Shown here in pieces: positions 32,447 to 43,532 of a DNA stretch of 64,000 nt. The number at the start of each line of letters is the position of its first letter. Position 1 is the stretch's first letter. Position numbers and translations under genes: made by a program. Source of the stretch: Hygrophila difformis (taxonomy: Eukaryota; Streptophyta; Magnoliopsida; Lamiales; Acanthaceae); contig JAOANR010000002.1 of NCBI GenBank assembly GCA_030278955.1, forward strand, positions 17,347,672 through 17,411,671, given 5' to 3'. The notes beneath the pieces were generated by a model, which was not told the DNA's origin, made no database searches, and saw only the letters and a program-made list of their open reading frames with translations.

Positions 32447-34982
32447 CCCAGACCAGGCCGCGCGCCCTCCGGGCGGGGTTTGGCTATAAACCGCGCCAAC
32501 CCCGCGCCAGTGCAGCAGTGGCTGCCAAAGGACGCGTTTTGGCGATTTTCTTACCATATTTTCGTGTCCCGACTTTGGAAACCCAATCCCAGTCGGGGGG
32601 AAAGGCTATAGGACGATCAATGACTGATTTTCACTCCCATAATCAGTCTCTCAAGTCTATCCATCACCCTCAAACTCTCCCAAAACCGAAACACAAGTTC
32701 TTCACTTTCCGACGACTCTCCGATTACTTTCCGGCGACGAAAATCGACGAAGGAGGCGTGGAGAACAACATCTTTAGTGTCCCAGATTGTGGTAAGTCCT
32801 CCATGGTTTTTCGTTTAAGTTTTCGAGTCCGAAAACTCGATCTAACCCTAGATTTTTACTTTCGGTTTCGTTTCGGGGCCAATGGAGAAGAGACAGAGTA
32901 ATTGGGACGTGTCCGTAGCAAGCGTGGACGCCCCGATCGATCCAGAGACGTCCTAGACATCATCCCCACTGTAAGTTAATGCTTACTTGGTTTTGGGTGA
33001 CTTAAAATGCAACCAAACATAGGGATTTAATAACTCTAAAATCTGTCAACACGAAAAACCCTCGGCGCAACAATTTGGTGTGAATTTTTCGAACACTTAA
33101 ACCCGCTCAAACGGAAAAACTTAAAACACAAAAAATGTTCCTAAGACATAGATCTAGTTCCTGTAAAATTTTCATAATTTTTCATTGCATGTTGTTATCC
33201 GTTCCAACGAACCTGCCTTGAGAGTCGAACTTGAAACTGTGACAGATTTGAAAGCGGACCAAAACCCCTATTTCAAGAGTTCAAACTGAAAAACGCAAAA
33301 CTAGACTTTTAATCCTAACACATTAATCTAGGTTGTGTAAAAATTTCAGACATTTTTGTTGATGTTTTCTATTTCAAATCGCATCGAACATAAACTGTTT
33401 TGACAAAACGTTTTCGAAATCTGCCGGTGAATATGTCCGAACTTGATGAACCTATTTCTATCTTTTCTAGACCGATTGGATCCTTGCAATCTAAATGAAA
33501 GTTGTAGATAATTATGTCTAGTATGTGCATATAAAATGTCAGAATTTTTGGAGTCCATTTGGTGTGTCAAAATGTCGATTTTCCATACTGTGATAAACCT
33601 GAATTCTGACAGTGTACATGTTGTGCAATAAACTCGATTTTTGTCAGGCTTCCTCAACTTATTTCGAAATCTTTAAAACACAAAAGTTGTTCGTTAGGGT
33701 GTTTTTGATAAACTGTGAAAATTTTGGATTTTTCGGACTTGAAATGAATTTTTAAATTAAAAAGGCGTAAACTGTGACGCCAAACGACTTTTAAATCGAG
33801 AGATTTTGAAATTTCGAAACAAACGGCCGAAGGCTTGAAATACGGTACATCTATACTTTTGAAAAATCCCGTTATACTAAATCAAAATGTTATTGAGATA
33901 CTTTGGTGGAGGGCGAGTGCCCTGCAGGGTGCCCCTCTAGCCTTCTTGGCGTGCCTATAATGGACGTTAGATACTTGCATGAAAAACTTGTGAAATTTTG
34001 CAAAACTTGTCCTTACCTTGCGGGTTCGATTCCCCAAGGCGTATGTTTTCCTGCGGGTTCGATTCCCCAGGATGTGTGTTGATTCCTATGGGTTCAATTC
34101 CCTAGGATGTATTTGAGTTCTTGCGGGTTTGATTCCCCAAGGGCGATTGTATGTTTTCCTGCGGGTTCGTTTCCCCAGGATGTGTGTTGATTCCTATGGG
34201 TTCAATTCCCTAGGATGTACTTGAGTTCTTGCGGGTTCGATTCCCCAAGGGCGATCATTTGTCTTCCTGCGGGTTCGATTCCCCAGGACGGGTTCAATTC
34301 CCTAGGAAGCGTTTAAATTCTCGCGGGTTTGTTTCCCCAAGATCAAATCATATAAAATCATATTGAACAAAAGTGAAAGAATGAAAATCCTGAAATACCT
34401 AATCGTGAAGTAACGGAAAAATTTTAAGACGTGAATGTTTTCCTTATTTAAGTTATTCCTTTAAATTATGCCTTGCAATTATTTTACCATGTAATTTGAA
34501 TTACCTACAAGCATGTTTTTATTAAATTTAAATAAAGGCTTTGAAACCCCTTGATCATATAAGGTGTTAACTTACTCAGCACGTTTTTGCTGACCAAACC
34601 ACATTTTCCCTTTTTCTTTCAGAGTATGAGGATTATGCATCATCATATGCATACATGGGAACATTCGGGAAAAACTCTATTTCAAATTCCGGCATTTAAT
34701 TACAACTTGCATGAACGGGCCTGTTTAACCCGTGTTTTGGCCGTGTTGGCCCAGTATTTAAATTTCCGCTGCATTACAATTATATATGTAAATATTACAT
34801 TCCGCTGCAACCTTGATATTATTATTTTTTTTTAAAATTATATTATAAAGGGCTGTTTGAATGATTTAAATTCTGAAAAACCATAGCCTTGCATCTCTTT
34901 AGCAAGCTCGGAGAAACCGTGTCTTCCTAGGGAGGTGTGGCGGTGACATCCCGGCCTGGGTTATCAAATCCGGGGTGTTACA
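32447..34982 (+). repeat. Element D 3' LTR, part 2 (right of E)
   Basis: It continues the D LTR from 21032. The T-arm-like array is at 34017-34340 with a 16-bp internal deletion. About 78 bp present in the 5' LTR (from about 17824) is missing near 34503, between short gaatta repeats. It ends CCGGGGTGTTACA. Confidence 0.92.
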
Positions 34983-37900
34983 GCAAGTCTGGAATTACTT
35001 AAAAATAATAATGTAATATCATCCATACATGACAATAATAATAAGTTGCAGCGGAAATTAAAATATAGGGCCGACATGGCCAAAACACGGGTTAACAAGC
35101 CCGTAAGCAAGTCATGTAAAATAATTAACTAAATGTCCAAAGTGATCCCCCGATGCATGATCATGCTTCGTACTCTGTAATAGAAAAATAAACAACGGGT
35201 TTTATCAGCATATAAAATACTGAGTAAATTAATCCCTAACGTAACAATAAAGGGGGTTTTAAAAATTATTTAATTAATTTAAAAATTATACTTTTACTCG
35301 GGCTTAATTGAAATATTAAAAATTAATAATTTAATTTGCAGCGGAAAAGCATAATTAATTATACGAGATTAGAATGTAAAATTTAGGGGTATAATTAAAA
35401 AGCGTAATTTTAAAAAAAAACGTGATAAATAAATACAGCTTAATTAAATACAACACAAGTCTTTTAATATTATCCCGATAACTAAGGAGAGGACACCACC
35501 CAAGGGAGATCACTAACGAGGCAATCTCAATAATCATAATCAGTTAGCCGGTGAGCCGGCGGCCGCAGCCATATCAATGTTGACTGCCGTTTTGGCTAGC
35601 CATGTATCTCGATTGCCATTCCGGCAAGCCGTATGTATCGATTGCCATTTTGGCAAGCCGTGTATATCTACTGTCAATTTGACAGGCGTGTATATCAACT
35701 GTCGTTTGACAGGCTTTTCAAGCGGTTTCACTGCCACTCGGGCAGGCCGTGTATTTCTCACTACCGTTTTGGCAGGCCATGTGCACAACTGCCGTTTTGG
35801 CATAATAAGGAGATCGCACGAGACAATCTCAGATAGTAGGGAGACCACTAACGAGGCAGACTCAAAGTTAATGATAGCATGAAGATCGGCTCAGCCTAGT
35901 GCATGGGATTTTTTGAAAGTTCGTATTTCAAGTTATCAAAAGATTCGATATCGCGTCTCATAGTTCGAGTTTTCTCTAGTTCGAAAAATCCGATTTGACG
36001 CAGTTTGCGCCTTTCTTAATTAAAAATTCATTTTTACACCAAAAATTCTGAAATTTACACAGTAGCTCAAAAACACACACACGAACAACTTTCATGTTTT
36101 AAGTTTTTGGAAATAAGGTTTCGAAGTGAGTCAAAATTTGAGTTCTTTACAAAAGATAATTTCTGTCTCAAAAACTGATTTCGTCACAGGTTCGTGCGAC
36201 GCTGATTAAAAATTCATTTCAAAACCAATTGATCCGAAATTTTTACAGGATGTGCACAACACCTTAATGAACAACTTTCATGTTTTAAGAAATTAGAAAT
36301 AATGAATTTTAGGTGTTCAAAAATCGACCACAACACGCTGTACACACGCAGACTCAAAAGGTTGCTTAAAACAGGTTCTGAAATTCGGCCGTTTGACATG
36401 TCAAATGAACTCCAAAATCCATGAAATTTTATATGCATAATCTAGACATATTTCCTACAACTCTTGTTTAGAAATGCAAGTCTAATTCATTCTTTAAACG
36501 GGTGAAAAACATGCATCAAGTCGAGTCATAAAAACGGTCAGGATTCCCAATTTGGCGATTCGACTTTTGACGACTTTTTGGCATATCAAACGTGGTTCAA
36601 AAATTACGAACTTTTTCAGGGATAAACTAGACACCATCATCTACAACTTTTATGTTTTCACCCAATATTAGTTTTGACCATATAGGATCGAAAAACGCAC
36701 AACAAGTTCGACTACGTAATCTGTCCAGTTCACCGTTAAATCACAGTCCGCTTCCGAGGGTTTTTGAATATGCAAACGTTAACCAAAATACGTAAAATTT
36801 TACGGACACGATGGTTAAACGGTTAGCTACAACTTTTGTTTTTACATAAAAGTTTAGTTTTGAAGGATTCAATTAGAAAAATGCCAAGGAACTCGAACAC
36901 GAAATCTGTCAGTTTTCTTCGGTTTTGAAAACAACTCAGAAAATACCAGACGCGTTTTCGGGGGTCAAATGTTGATGAAAACTCTCGAAATTTTGACACA
37001 ATCAAGATTATGATCTTAGGAACAAAGTTCATGTTTTGACCATTCTGTTTTAAACACTCGAAAGGGGCGAACTCATTAGGTTTTCGAAACTGCGCGGATT
37101 GGGGTTTTTAAGTTCCGATTTTTACGTTTTTGTTTAGATCCATTGATTTGTTCGATTTTAGTCACCCAAAATTGAAACGCAAGGAACCAACTTACAGTGT
37201 TAGAGTTTAGGATCATCACAGGGCTCTCTCGGGTTGTCTAGGATTGCGACGAGCGGGTGTCTTCCACCGATCTCCTTCTTCTTACCCCCGAAGTGAACTC
37301 GTAAGAAAGTTTCGATGGTTAGGTTCGAATTTACTACATTATGGACGAATACAAAACTGTACAACACCTTACCAACGTCCTAGAAGGCAGGGGGCTTCGT
37401 CTTGATCGTTCTTTTGGCCGGAATCCTTGCCGGAAAGTCGTCGGGTGGTCGGAACTTTTTGGCTTTGGTTTTGGTGGAGTTTTAGGGATGAAGAATGGCT
37501 TGAATGACTGAGAATGGAGTGGGAGGCTGGTCAAATTCGACCTAATAGCCTTCCATTCGACTGAGATCGACTTACCATAATCGGGGTCGAAATTTTTGGC
37601 AAGAAATCGCGTTGATCGCGATCTTCCCGCAGCTGCCGCAGGTGGCGCGGTCTTGGCGCGGGGGCGTGCGAGGAGCGCACGACTGGTCTGGGCCGTTGCG
37701 TCCGGGCTGGCCGTGCAATCCCGTCGGGTCGTTTCTCCTCTCTTCCGGACTTCCGACCTCCTACGTTCTCGGCTCGATTTTTCGGGTCATTCTCGGGTTA
37801 TAAATTCTTATCTTAAATCTATTTCGACTTGAAATTGATTTCGTGTTTGAAATCTTAAGTCCGTCGGTTTCGGATTTGTCAGCTTCTAATACGTCGTCTT

Positions 37901-38165
37901 TTGGCTCCCGTGCAATAATTTATTTATTTAAGTTATTTCCAACTTCACGGGCTCTCGGAATAAAAATTCTTTTCCTTCTTGAATTTAATTCCAATTCTTT
38001 TAACTTGATTCATGGAATTTCTTCGGGCTTCTTTTTTCCTCTTTTATTCCATTTCGAATTTTTGAATCTATCGGCGTTTCATTTCCGAGCAATAATTTAT
38101 TGTAATAAATTATTTTCTTCTCGGAGATAAATTTTTATTTTGCAGTAAAAATCCCGGATATTACA
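34983..38165 (-). repeat. Element C 3' LTR, main part (right of D)
   Basis: Minus-strand LTR starting at 38165 with TGTAATATCCGGGA. The first five bases at the left (34983-34987, gcaag) are the right TSD of D. The TGCC-type hairpin array is at about 35570-35805. It matches 40347-43527 with scattered changes. Confidence 0.92.
35570..35805 (-). repeat. Tandem hairpin array of TGCC/GGCA units in LTR C
   Basis: About eight units of 25-40 bases, each a short inverted repeat such as TGCCGTTTTGGCA, TGCCATTTTGGCA, CTGTCAATTTGACAG or TGCCACTCGGGCA. They are joined by gccgtgtatatc-type linkers. Arms vary but stay complementary. The right LTR copy is 40930-41165. Confidence 0.85.
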
Positions 38166-38610
38166 GTCTACCCCCCTTAAGAATCAACTTCGTCCCCGAA
38201 GTTGCGCCCTCACTTTCTTTTGGGCTCAATTTAATATTAGGGTATTTCCATCTACTTTCCTTAAGGATAAACGTCTTCCACAAGAAATTTATTCCATTCC
38301 TTTGAACGTGGGTTAAATTTCTTGGGTGTTACATCCTCTCCCCCTTAGGAATCAACTTCGTCCTCGAAGTTGGCCGTTAGCTCCTCGCGGGCTCGGACAT
38401 TGTTTGGTTGCGTGATTGTATTAATGTGTGTTGTTGTTTGTTGTTATTTGACTGAACCCAGAATTGAAATTTCCAAGTTGCCTACGTACCCTGTGAAGGG
38501 ATCAAGTCATGACGTAGTTCAAAACAATCTGAATTTGTTTATTTTTGTTTGGATACAATTCGTCGAATCGATCTCAAAAATAAATGCAGTTATCGATACT
38601 TGAAAACTTC
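38166..38610 (-). other. Element C 3' untranslated region with two hairpin-PPT-LTR-start cassettes
   Basis: No gene is seen. The outer cassette has PPT 38166-38178 and hairpin 38186-38203, and abuts the LTR. The inner one has an LTR-start-like TGTAACACC at 38333, PPT-like run 38334-38349 and hairpin 38354-38371. The remainder matches the untranslated ends of A, D and E (gtacgtaggcaact segment near 38480). Confidence 0.75.
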
Positions 38611-39672
38611 TTACGGTTGCTTGGACCGCGTGGTCACGTCCTCTCTCCTGTTGATGTTTCCTATTCGCGTCCGGCAGTCACGCAGCCGATGACCATGTCG
38701 ACCGCACCGAAGGCATGCTCCAGGCTGAGGGCATCCTCTCGCATAGTGTGGTTTACCACACTTTGGACATGGTGGCGCATAGTCACCATGGTTGAAGACT
38801 ATCCCCTTGTTTCATCCATTGTCATTTTGATGTGGTTGGTTCGAGTCTCCACGGACATGGTCCTTATTCCTCTTGTATCCTCCTTGTGGTCCTTGGTTAG
38901 TCCCATCTACCGATTTCCGTTTCAGTCCTTGAACTCGTGCAACCGCTACTGCACGATCATACACAGCTTGTAGGTCAGGGTAGTGCTCACCCGTGATCAC
39001 CTCTCTAATAGATAGGTTCAGTCCCATCTCAAACTTCTGTGCCTTCTCTACATCAGTTGGCACCAGTCTCGGCGCGAACCGCACCAGCTCCTTGAAACGG
39101 TTATAGTATTCTTGGACCGTTTTTCCTCCTTGCCTTAGTGCCAGAAATTCCTCGTACATGGCAGCCTTCGTGCTCATGGGATAAAAATGATCCCTAAGAA
39201 GATTCGTGAATTCTGACCATGTGTAGGAAACGTCGTACTCCGTACGTTTCCATTGGGTGGCTTGCCACCAATCATCCGCCTCGCCTCCTAAGTAGTATGA
39301 AGCTACGTGAACCTTTTCCCCGTCGGGACACTTTACGGCATTCAACAGCTTATCGAACGTCCGTATCCATTCCTCTAGCTGAGTCGGGTCCTCTTCGCCG
39401 GCGTAGTGGGGTGGTTGGTAAGGGTTTACCAAGGCTAAGTAGTTGACCCGGGTTACCGGTGGTGGTACACCCGCTTGTGCACGTTGCACTTCAGCATTTC
39501 CTAATACTACGAGAACTTCCTCGACAGTCCTTAGACGCTCATCCATATTGTTGGGAACATGAGGCACTCGCCCTCCTATGTTCTGAGGGATCTCATTATT
39601 GTTCGGTGTGTTGGGGAGGTCAGCGTTAGTGTTGTTTGGGAGTTCCTTTCTCGATTTTCCCTTAGGTGCCAT
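38611..39672 (-). pseudogene. gag: Gag of element C with one in-frame TGA
   Basis: It starts at ATG 39672 (minus) with MAPKGKSRKE. 286 codons are open to TGA at 38812-38814. The capsid core ([37 protein letters not shown]) is complete. After the TGA the same frame continues with two CCHC knuckles (CPKCGKPHYARGC and CLRCGRHGHRLRDC) to TAA at 38611-38613. The TGA is compatible with CGA to TGA decay, since E has Arg near this position. Pol is absent: after gag the sequence passes straight to the 3' untranslated region, at a different breakpoint from D. Confidence 0.85.
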
Positions 39673-40198
39673 TCTCTGTTATCAACGCACGTGAAGATGA
39701 GTTTCTAATCTAAGGCAAGTTAGCGTTCAAGAAAATCTATAAGGTAGGATTGGAAAGAGGTAATAGATAGGAGAATGCTAAACTTAGGTGATCAAATTAT
39801 AAGACTGAGGCAGAATTAGTTTAAAGCAAACGCTTCTAAGTCAAGGTCATGACCAATTTGAAGGTAAGAGTTTTGACACTGTTAATTCACATAAAAAAAA
39901 TTAGCGCGATATTCATGTATGTATGTATGCGAATGCATGTATGCTTTATACAATGCTACCCCAACCCCGAAAAATATTTTCGTGACTTTAAAAACTTGTT
40001 GGAAAAATTTCTATGCATACGTAAATATTTTCCATGGGTTTAAAATAAATTTTTGTTCCATGGAAATAAAACTTAAAATTTTAAAATTATAATGATGATG
40101 GTACTTAAAAATTTAAAAATGATATTAATATTTGTTTAAAAATCCTTGGGCCTCTATATTGGCCAAAAATAATAATAATAATTTAAAAAAAAATATTT
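39673..40198 (-). other. Leader of element C
   Basis: No gene is seen. There is no ORF0 like that of A or E. A ggcccaag/ggccaa pair near 40145-40170 corresponds to the GCCCAA-rich leaders of D and E. Confidence 0.5.
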
Positions 40199-40214
40199 CC
40201 GGGCTCTGATACCA
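40199..40214 (-). other. Primer-binding site (initiator tRNA-Met), element C
   Basis: On the minus strand TGGTATCAGAGCCCGG starts three bases after the LTR end. It is a perfect Met-type PBS. Confidence 0.92.
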
Positions 40215-40217
40215 CTC

Positions 40218-43200
40218 TGTAACACCCCGGATTTGATAACCCAGGCCGGGATGCCACCGCCACACCTCCCTAGCAAGACACGAACCATTTCGAGCTTGCT
40301 AAAGAGATGCAAGGCTATGGGTAATGAACAGAGTTTTAAAAGCAAGTCTGGAATTACTTAAAAATAATAATGTAATATCATCCATACATGACAATAATAA
40401 TAAGTTGCAGCGGAAATTAAAATATAGGGCCGACATGGCCAAAACACGGGTTAACAAGCCCTTATGCAAGTCATGTAAAATAATTAACTAAATGTCCAAA
40501 GTGATCCCCCGATGCATGATCATATGCTTCGTACTCTGTAATAGAAAAATAAACAACGGGTTTTATCAGTATATAAAATACTGAGTAAGTTAATCCTTAA
40601 CGTAACAATAAATGGGGTTTTAAAAATTATTTAATTAATTTAAAAATTATACTTTTACTCGGGCTTAATTGAAATATTAAAAATTCATAATTTAATTTGC
40701 AGCGGAAAAGCATAATTAATTATACGAGACTAGAATGTAAAATTTAGGGGTATAATTAAAAAGCGTAATTTAAAAAAAAACGTGATAAATAAATACAGCT
40801 TAATTAAATACAACACAAGTCTTTTAATATTATCCCGATAACTAAGGAGAGGACACCACACAAGGGAGATCACTAACGAGGCAATCTCAATAATCATAAT
40901 CAGTTAGCCGGTGAGCCGGCGGCCGCAGCAATATCAATGTTGACTGCCGTTTTGGCTAGCCATGTATCTCGATTGCCATTCCGGCAAGCCGTGTGTATCG
41001 ATTGCCATTTTGGCAAGCTGTGTATATCTACTATCAATTTGACAGGCGTGTATATCAACTGTCGTTTGACAGGCTTTTCAAACAGTTTCACTGCCACTCG
41101 GGCAGGCCGTGTATTTCTCACTGCCGTTTTGGCAGGCCATGTGCACAACTGCCGTTTTGACATAATAAGGAGATCGCTAACGAGGCAATCTCAGATAGTA
41201 GGGAGACCACTAACGAGGCAGACTCAAAGATAATGATAGCATGAAGATCGGCTCAGCCTAGTGCACGGGATTTTTCGAAAGTTCGTATTTCAAGTTATCA
41301 AAAGATTCGATATCGCGTCTCATAGTTCGAGTTTTCTCTAGTTCGAAAAATCCGATTTGACGCCGTTTGCGCCTTTCTTAATAAAAAATTCATTTTTACA
41401 CCAAAAATTCTGAAATTTACACAGTAGCTCAAAAACACACACACGAACAACTTTCATGTTTTAAGTTTTTGGAAATAAGGTTTCGAAGTGAGTCAAAATT
41501 TGAGTTCTTTACAAAAGATAATTTCTGTCTCAAAAACTGATTTCGTCACAGGTTCGTGCGACGCTGATTAAAAATTCATTTCAAAACCAATTGATCCGAA
41601 ATTTTTACAGGATGTGCACAACACCTTAATGAACAACTTTCATGTTTTAAGAAATTAGAAATAATGAATTTTAGGTGTTCAAAAATCGACCACAACACGC
41701 TGTACACACGCGGACTCAAAAGGTTGCTTAAAACAGGTTCTGAAATTCGGCCGTTTGACATGTCAAATGAACTCCAAAATCCATGAAATTTTATATGCAT
41801 AATCTAGACATAATTTCCTACAACTCTTGTTTAGAAATGCAGTCTAATTCATTCTTTAAACGGGTGAAAAACATGCATCAAGTCGGGTCATAAAAACTGT
41901 CAGGATTCCAGATTTGGCGATTCGACTTTTGACGACTTTTTGGCATATCAAACGTGGTTCAAAAATTACGAAATTTTTCAGGGATAAACTAGACACCATC
42001 ATCTACAACTTTTATGTTTTCACCCAAGATTAGTTTTGACCATATAGGATCGAAAAATGCACAACAAGTTCGACTACGTAATCTGTCCAGTTCACCGTTA
42101 AATCACAGTCCGCTTCCGAGGGTTTTTGAGTATGCAAACGTTAACGAAAATGCGTGAAATTTTACGGACACGATGGTTAGACGGTTAGCTACAACTTTTG
42201 TTTTTACATAAAAGTTTAGTTTTGAAGGATTCAATTAGAAAATCGCCAAGGAACTCAAACACGAAATCTGTCAGTTTTCTTCGGTTTTGAAAACAACTCA
42301 GAAAATACCAGACGCGTTTTCGGGGGTCAAATGTTGATGAAAACTCTCGAAATTTTGACACAATCAAGATTATGATCTTAGGAACAAAGTTCATGTTTTG
42401 GCCATTCTGTTTTAAACACTCGAAAGGGGCGAAATCATGAGGTTTTCGAAACTGTGCGGATTGGGGTTTTTAAGTTCCGATTTTTACGTTTTTGTTTAGA
42501 TCCATTGATTTGTTCGATTTTAGTCACCCAAAATTGAAACGCAAGGAACCAACTTACAGTGTTAGAGTTTAGGATCGTCACAGGGCTCTCTCGGGTTGTC
42601 TAGGATTGCGACGAGCGGGTGTCTTCCACCGATCTCCTTCTTCTTACCCCCGAAGTTAACTCGTAAGAAAGTTTCGATGGTTAGGTTCGAATTTACTACA
42701 TTATGGATGAATACAAAACTGTACAACACCTTACCAACGTCCTAGAAGGCAGGGGGCTTCGTCTTGATCGTTCTTTTGGCCGGAATCCTTGCCGGAAAGT
42801 CGTCGGGTGGTCGGAACTTTTTGGCTTTGGTTTTGGTGGAGTTTTAGGGATGAAGAATGGCTTGAATGACTGAGAATGGAGTGGGAGGCTGGTCAAATTC
42901 GACCTAATAGCCTTCCATTCGACTGAGATCGACTTACCATAATCGGCGTCGAAATTTTTGGCAAGAAATCGCGTTGATCGCGATCTTCCCGCAGCTGCCG
43001 CAGGTGGCGCGGTCTTGGCGCGGGGGCGCGCGAGGAGCGCGCGGCTGGTCTGGGCCGTTGCGCCCGGGCTGGCCGTGCAATCCTGTCGGGTCGTTTCTCC
43101 TCTCTTCCGGACTTCCGACCTCCTACGTTCTCGGCTCGATTTTTCGGGTCATTCTCGGGTTATAAATTCTTATCTTAAATCTATTTCGACTTGAAATTGA

Positions 43201-43527
43201 TTTCGTGTTTGAAATCTTAAGTCCGTCGGTTTTGGATTTGTCGGCTTCTAATACGTCGTCTTTTGGCTCCCGTGCAATAATTTATTTATTTAAGTTATTT
43301 CCAACTTCACGGGCTCTCGGAATAAAAATTCTTTTCCTTCTTGAATTTAATTCCAATTCTTTTAACTTGATTCATGGAATTTCTTCGGGCTTCCTTTTTC
43401 CTCTTTTATTCCATTTCGAATTTTTGAATCTATCGGCGTTTCATTTCCGAGCAATAATTTATTGTAATAAATTATTTTCTTCTCGGAGATAAATTTTGAT
43501 TTTGCAGTAAAAATCCCGGGTATTACA
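40218..43527 (-). repeat. Element C 5' LTR (3.31 kb)
   Basis: Minus-strand LTR from TGTAATACCCGGG at 43527 to CCGGGGTGTTACA at 40218. It has the hairpin array at 40930-41165, a donor GTAAGTT at 42557, another GGTAAGG near 42735, and an acceptor at 40536. Confidence 0.93.
40536..42557 (-). other. Candidate leader intron inside LTR C
   Basis: Minus-strand donor CT|GTAAGTT at 42557 and acceptor TTACAG|AGTA ending at 40536. Before it is the conserved TTACTCAG then CTGAT branch-like block found in A, D and E. It includes the TGCC hairpin array. Splicing is inferred. Confidence 0.42.
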
Positions 43528-43532
43528 CTTCT
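43528..43532 (+). repeat. Right TSD of element C (cttct)
   Basis: A perfect copy of 15111-15115. The B frame resumes after it. Confidence 0.92.

Larger units (their letters stand above)
15245..34982 (+). mobile_element. Element D: gag-only Tekay-like LTR retrotransposon, interrupted by E
   Basis: 5' LTR 15245-18376, internal 18377-20531, 3' LTR 20532-21032 plus 32447-34982. TSD gcaag. The internal region keeps an open gag, then joins almost directly to the last codons of pol and the 3' untranslated region, so about 4 kb of pol is missing relative to E. The first part of its LTR is shared with C, but the downstream part differs. Confidence 0.92.
15116..43527 (-). mobile_element. Element C: gag-only Tekay-like LTR retrotransposon, interrupted by D
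   Basis: A minus-strand element. Its 5' LTR is 40218-43527 and its 3' LTR is split into 34983-38165 and 15116-15244. The 2.05-kb internal region (38166-40217) has PBS, gag and PPT but no protease, RT, RNase H or integrase. Perfect TSD CTTCT. LTR lengths are 3310 and about 3307 bp. It is non-autonomous by content and close to A, D and E in termini, PBS and pre-PPT hairpin. Confidence 0.9.

Noticed and set aside
37596..38130. ORFs of 63-95 codons in LTR C (also 42958-43492)
   Set aside because: They run antisense to element C within its LTR and have low-complexity composition. Their repetition only reflects the two LTR copies.
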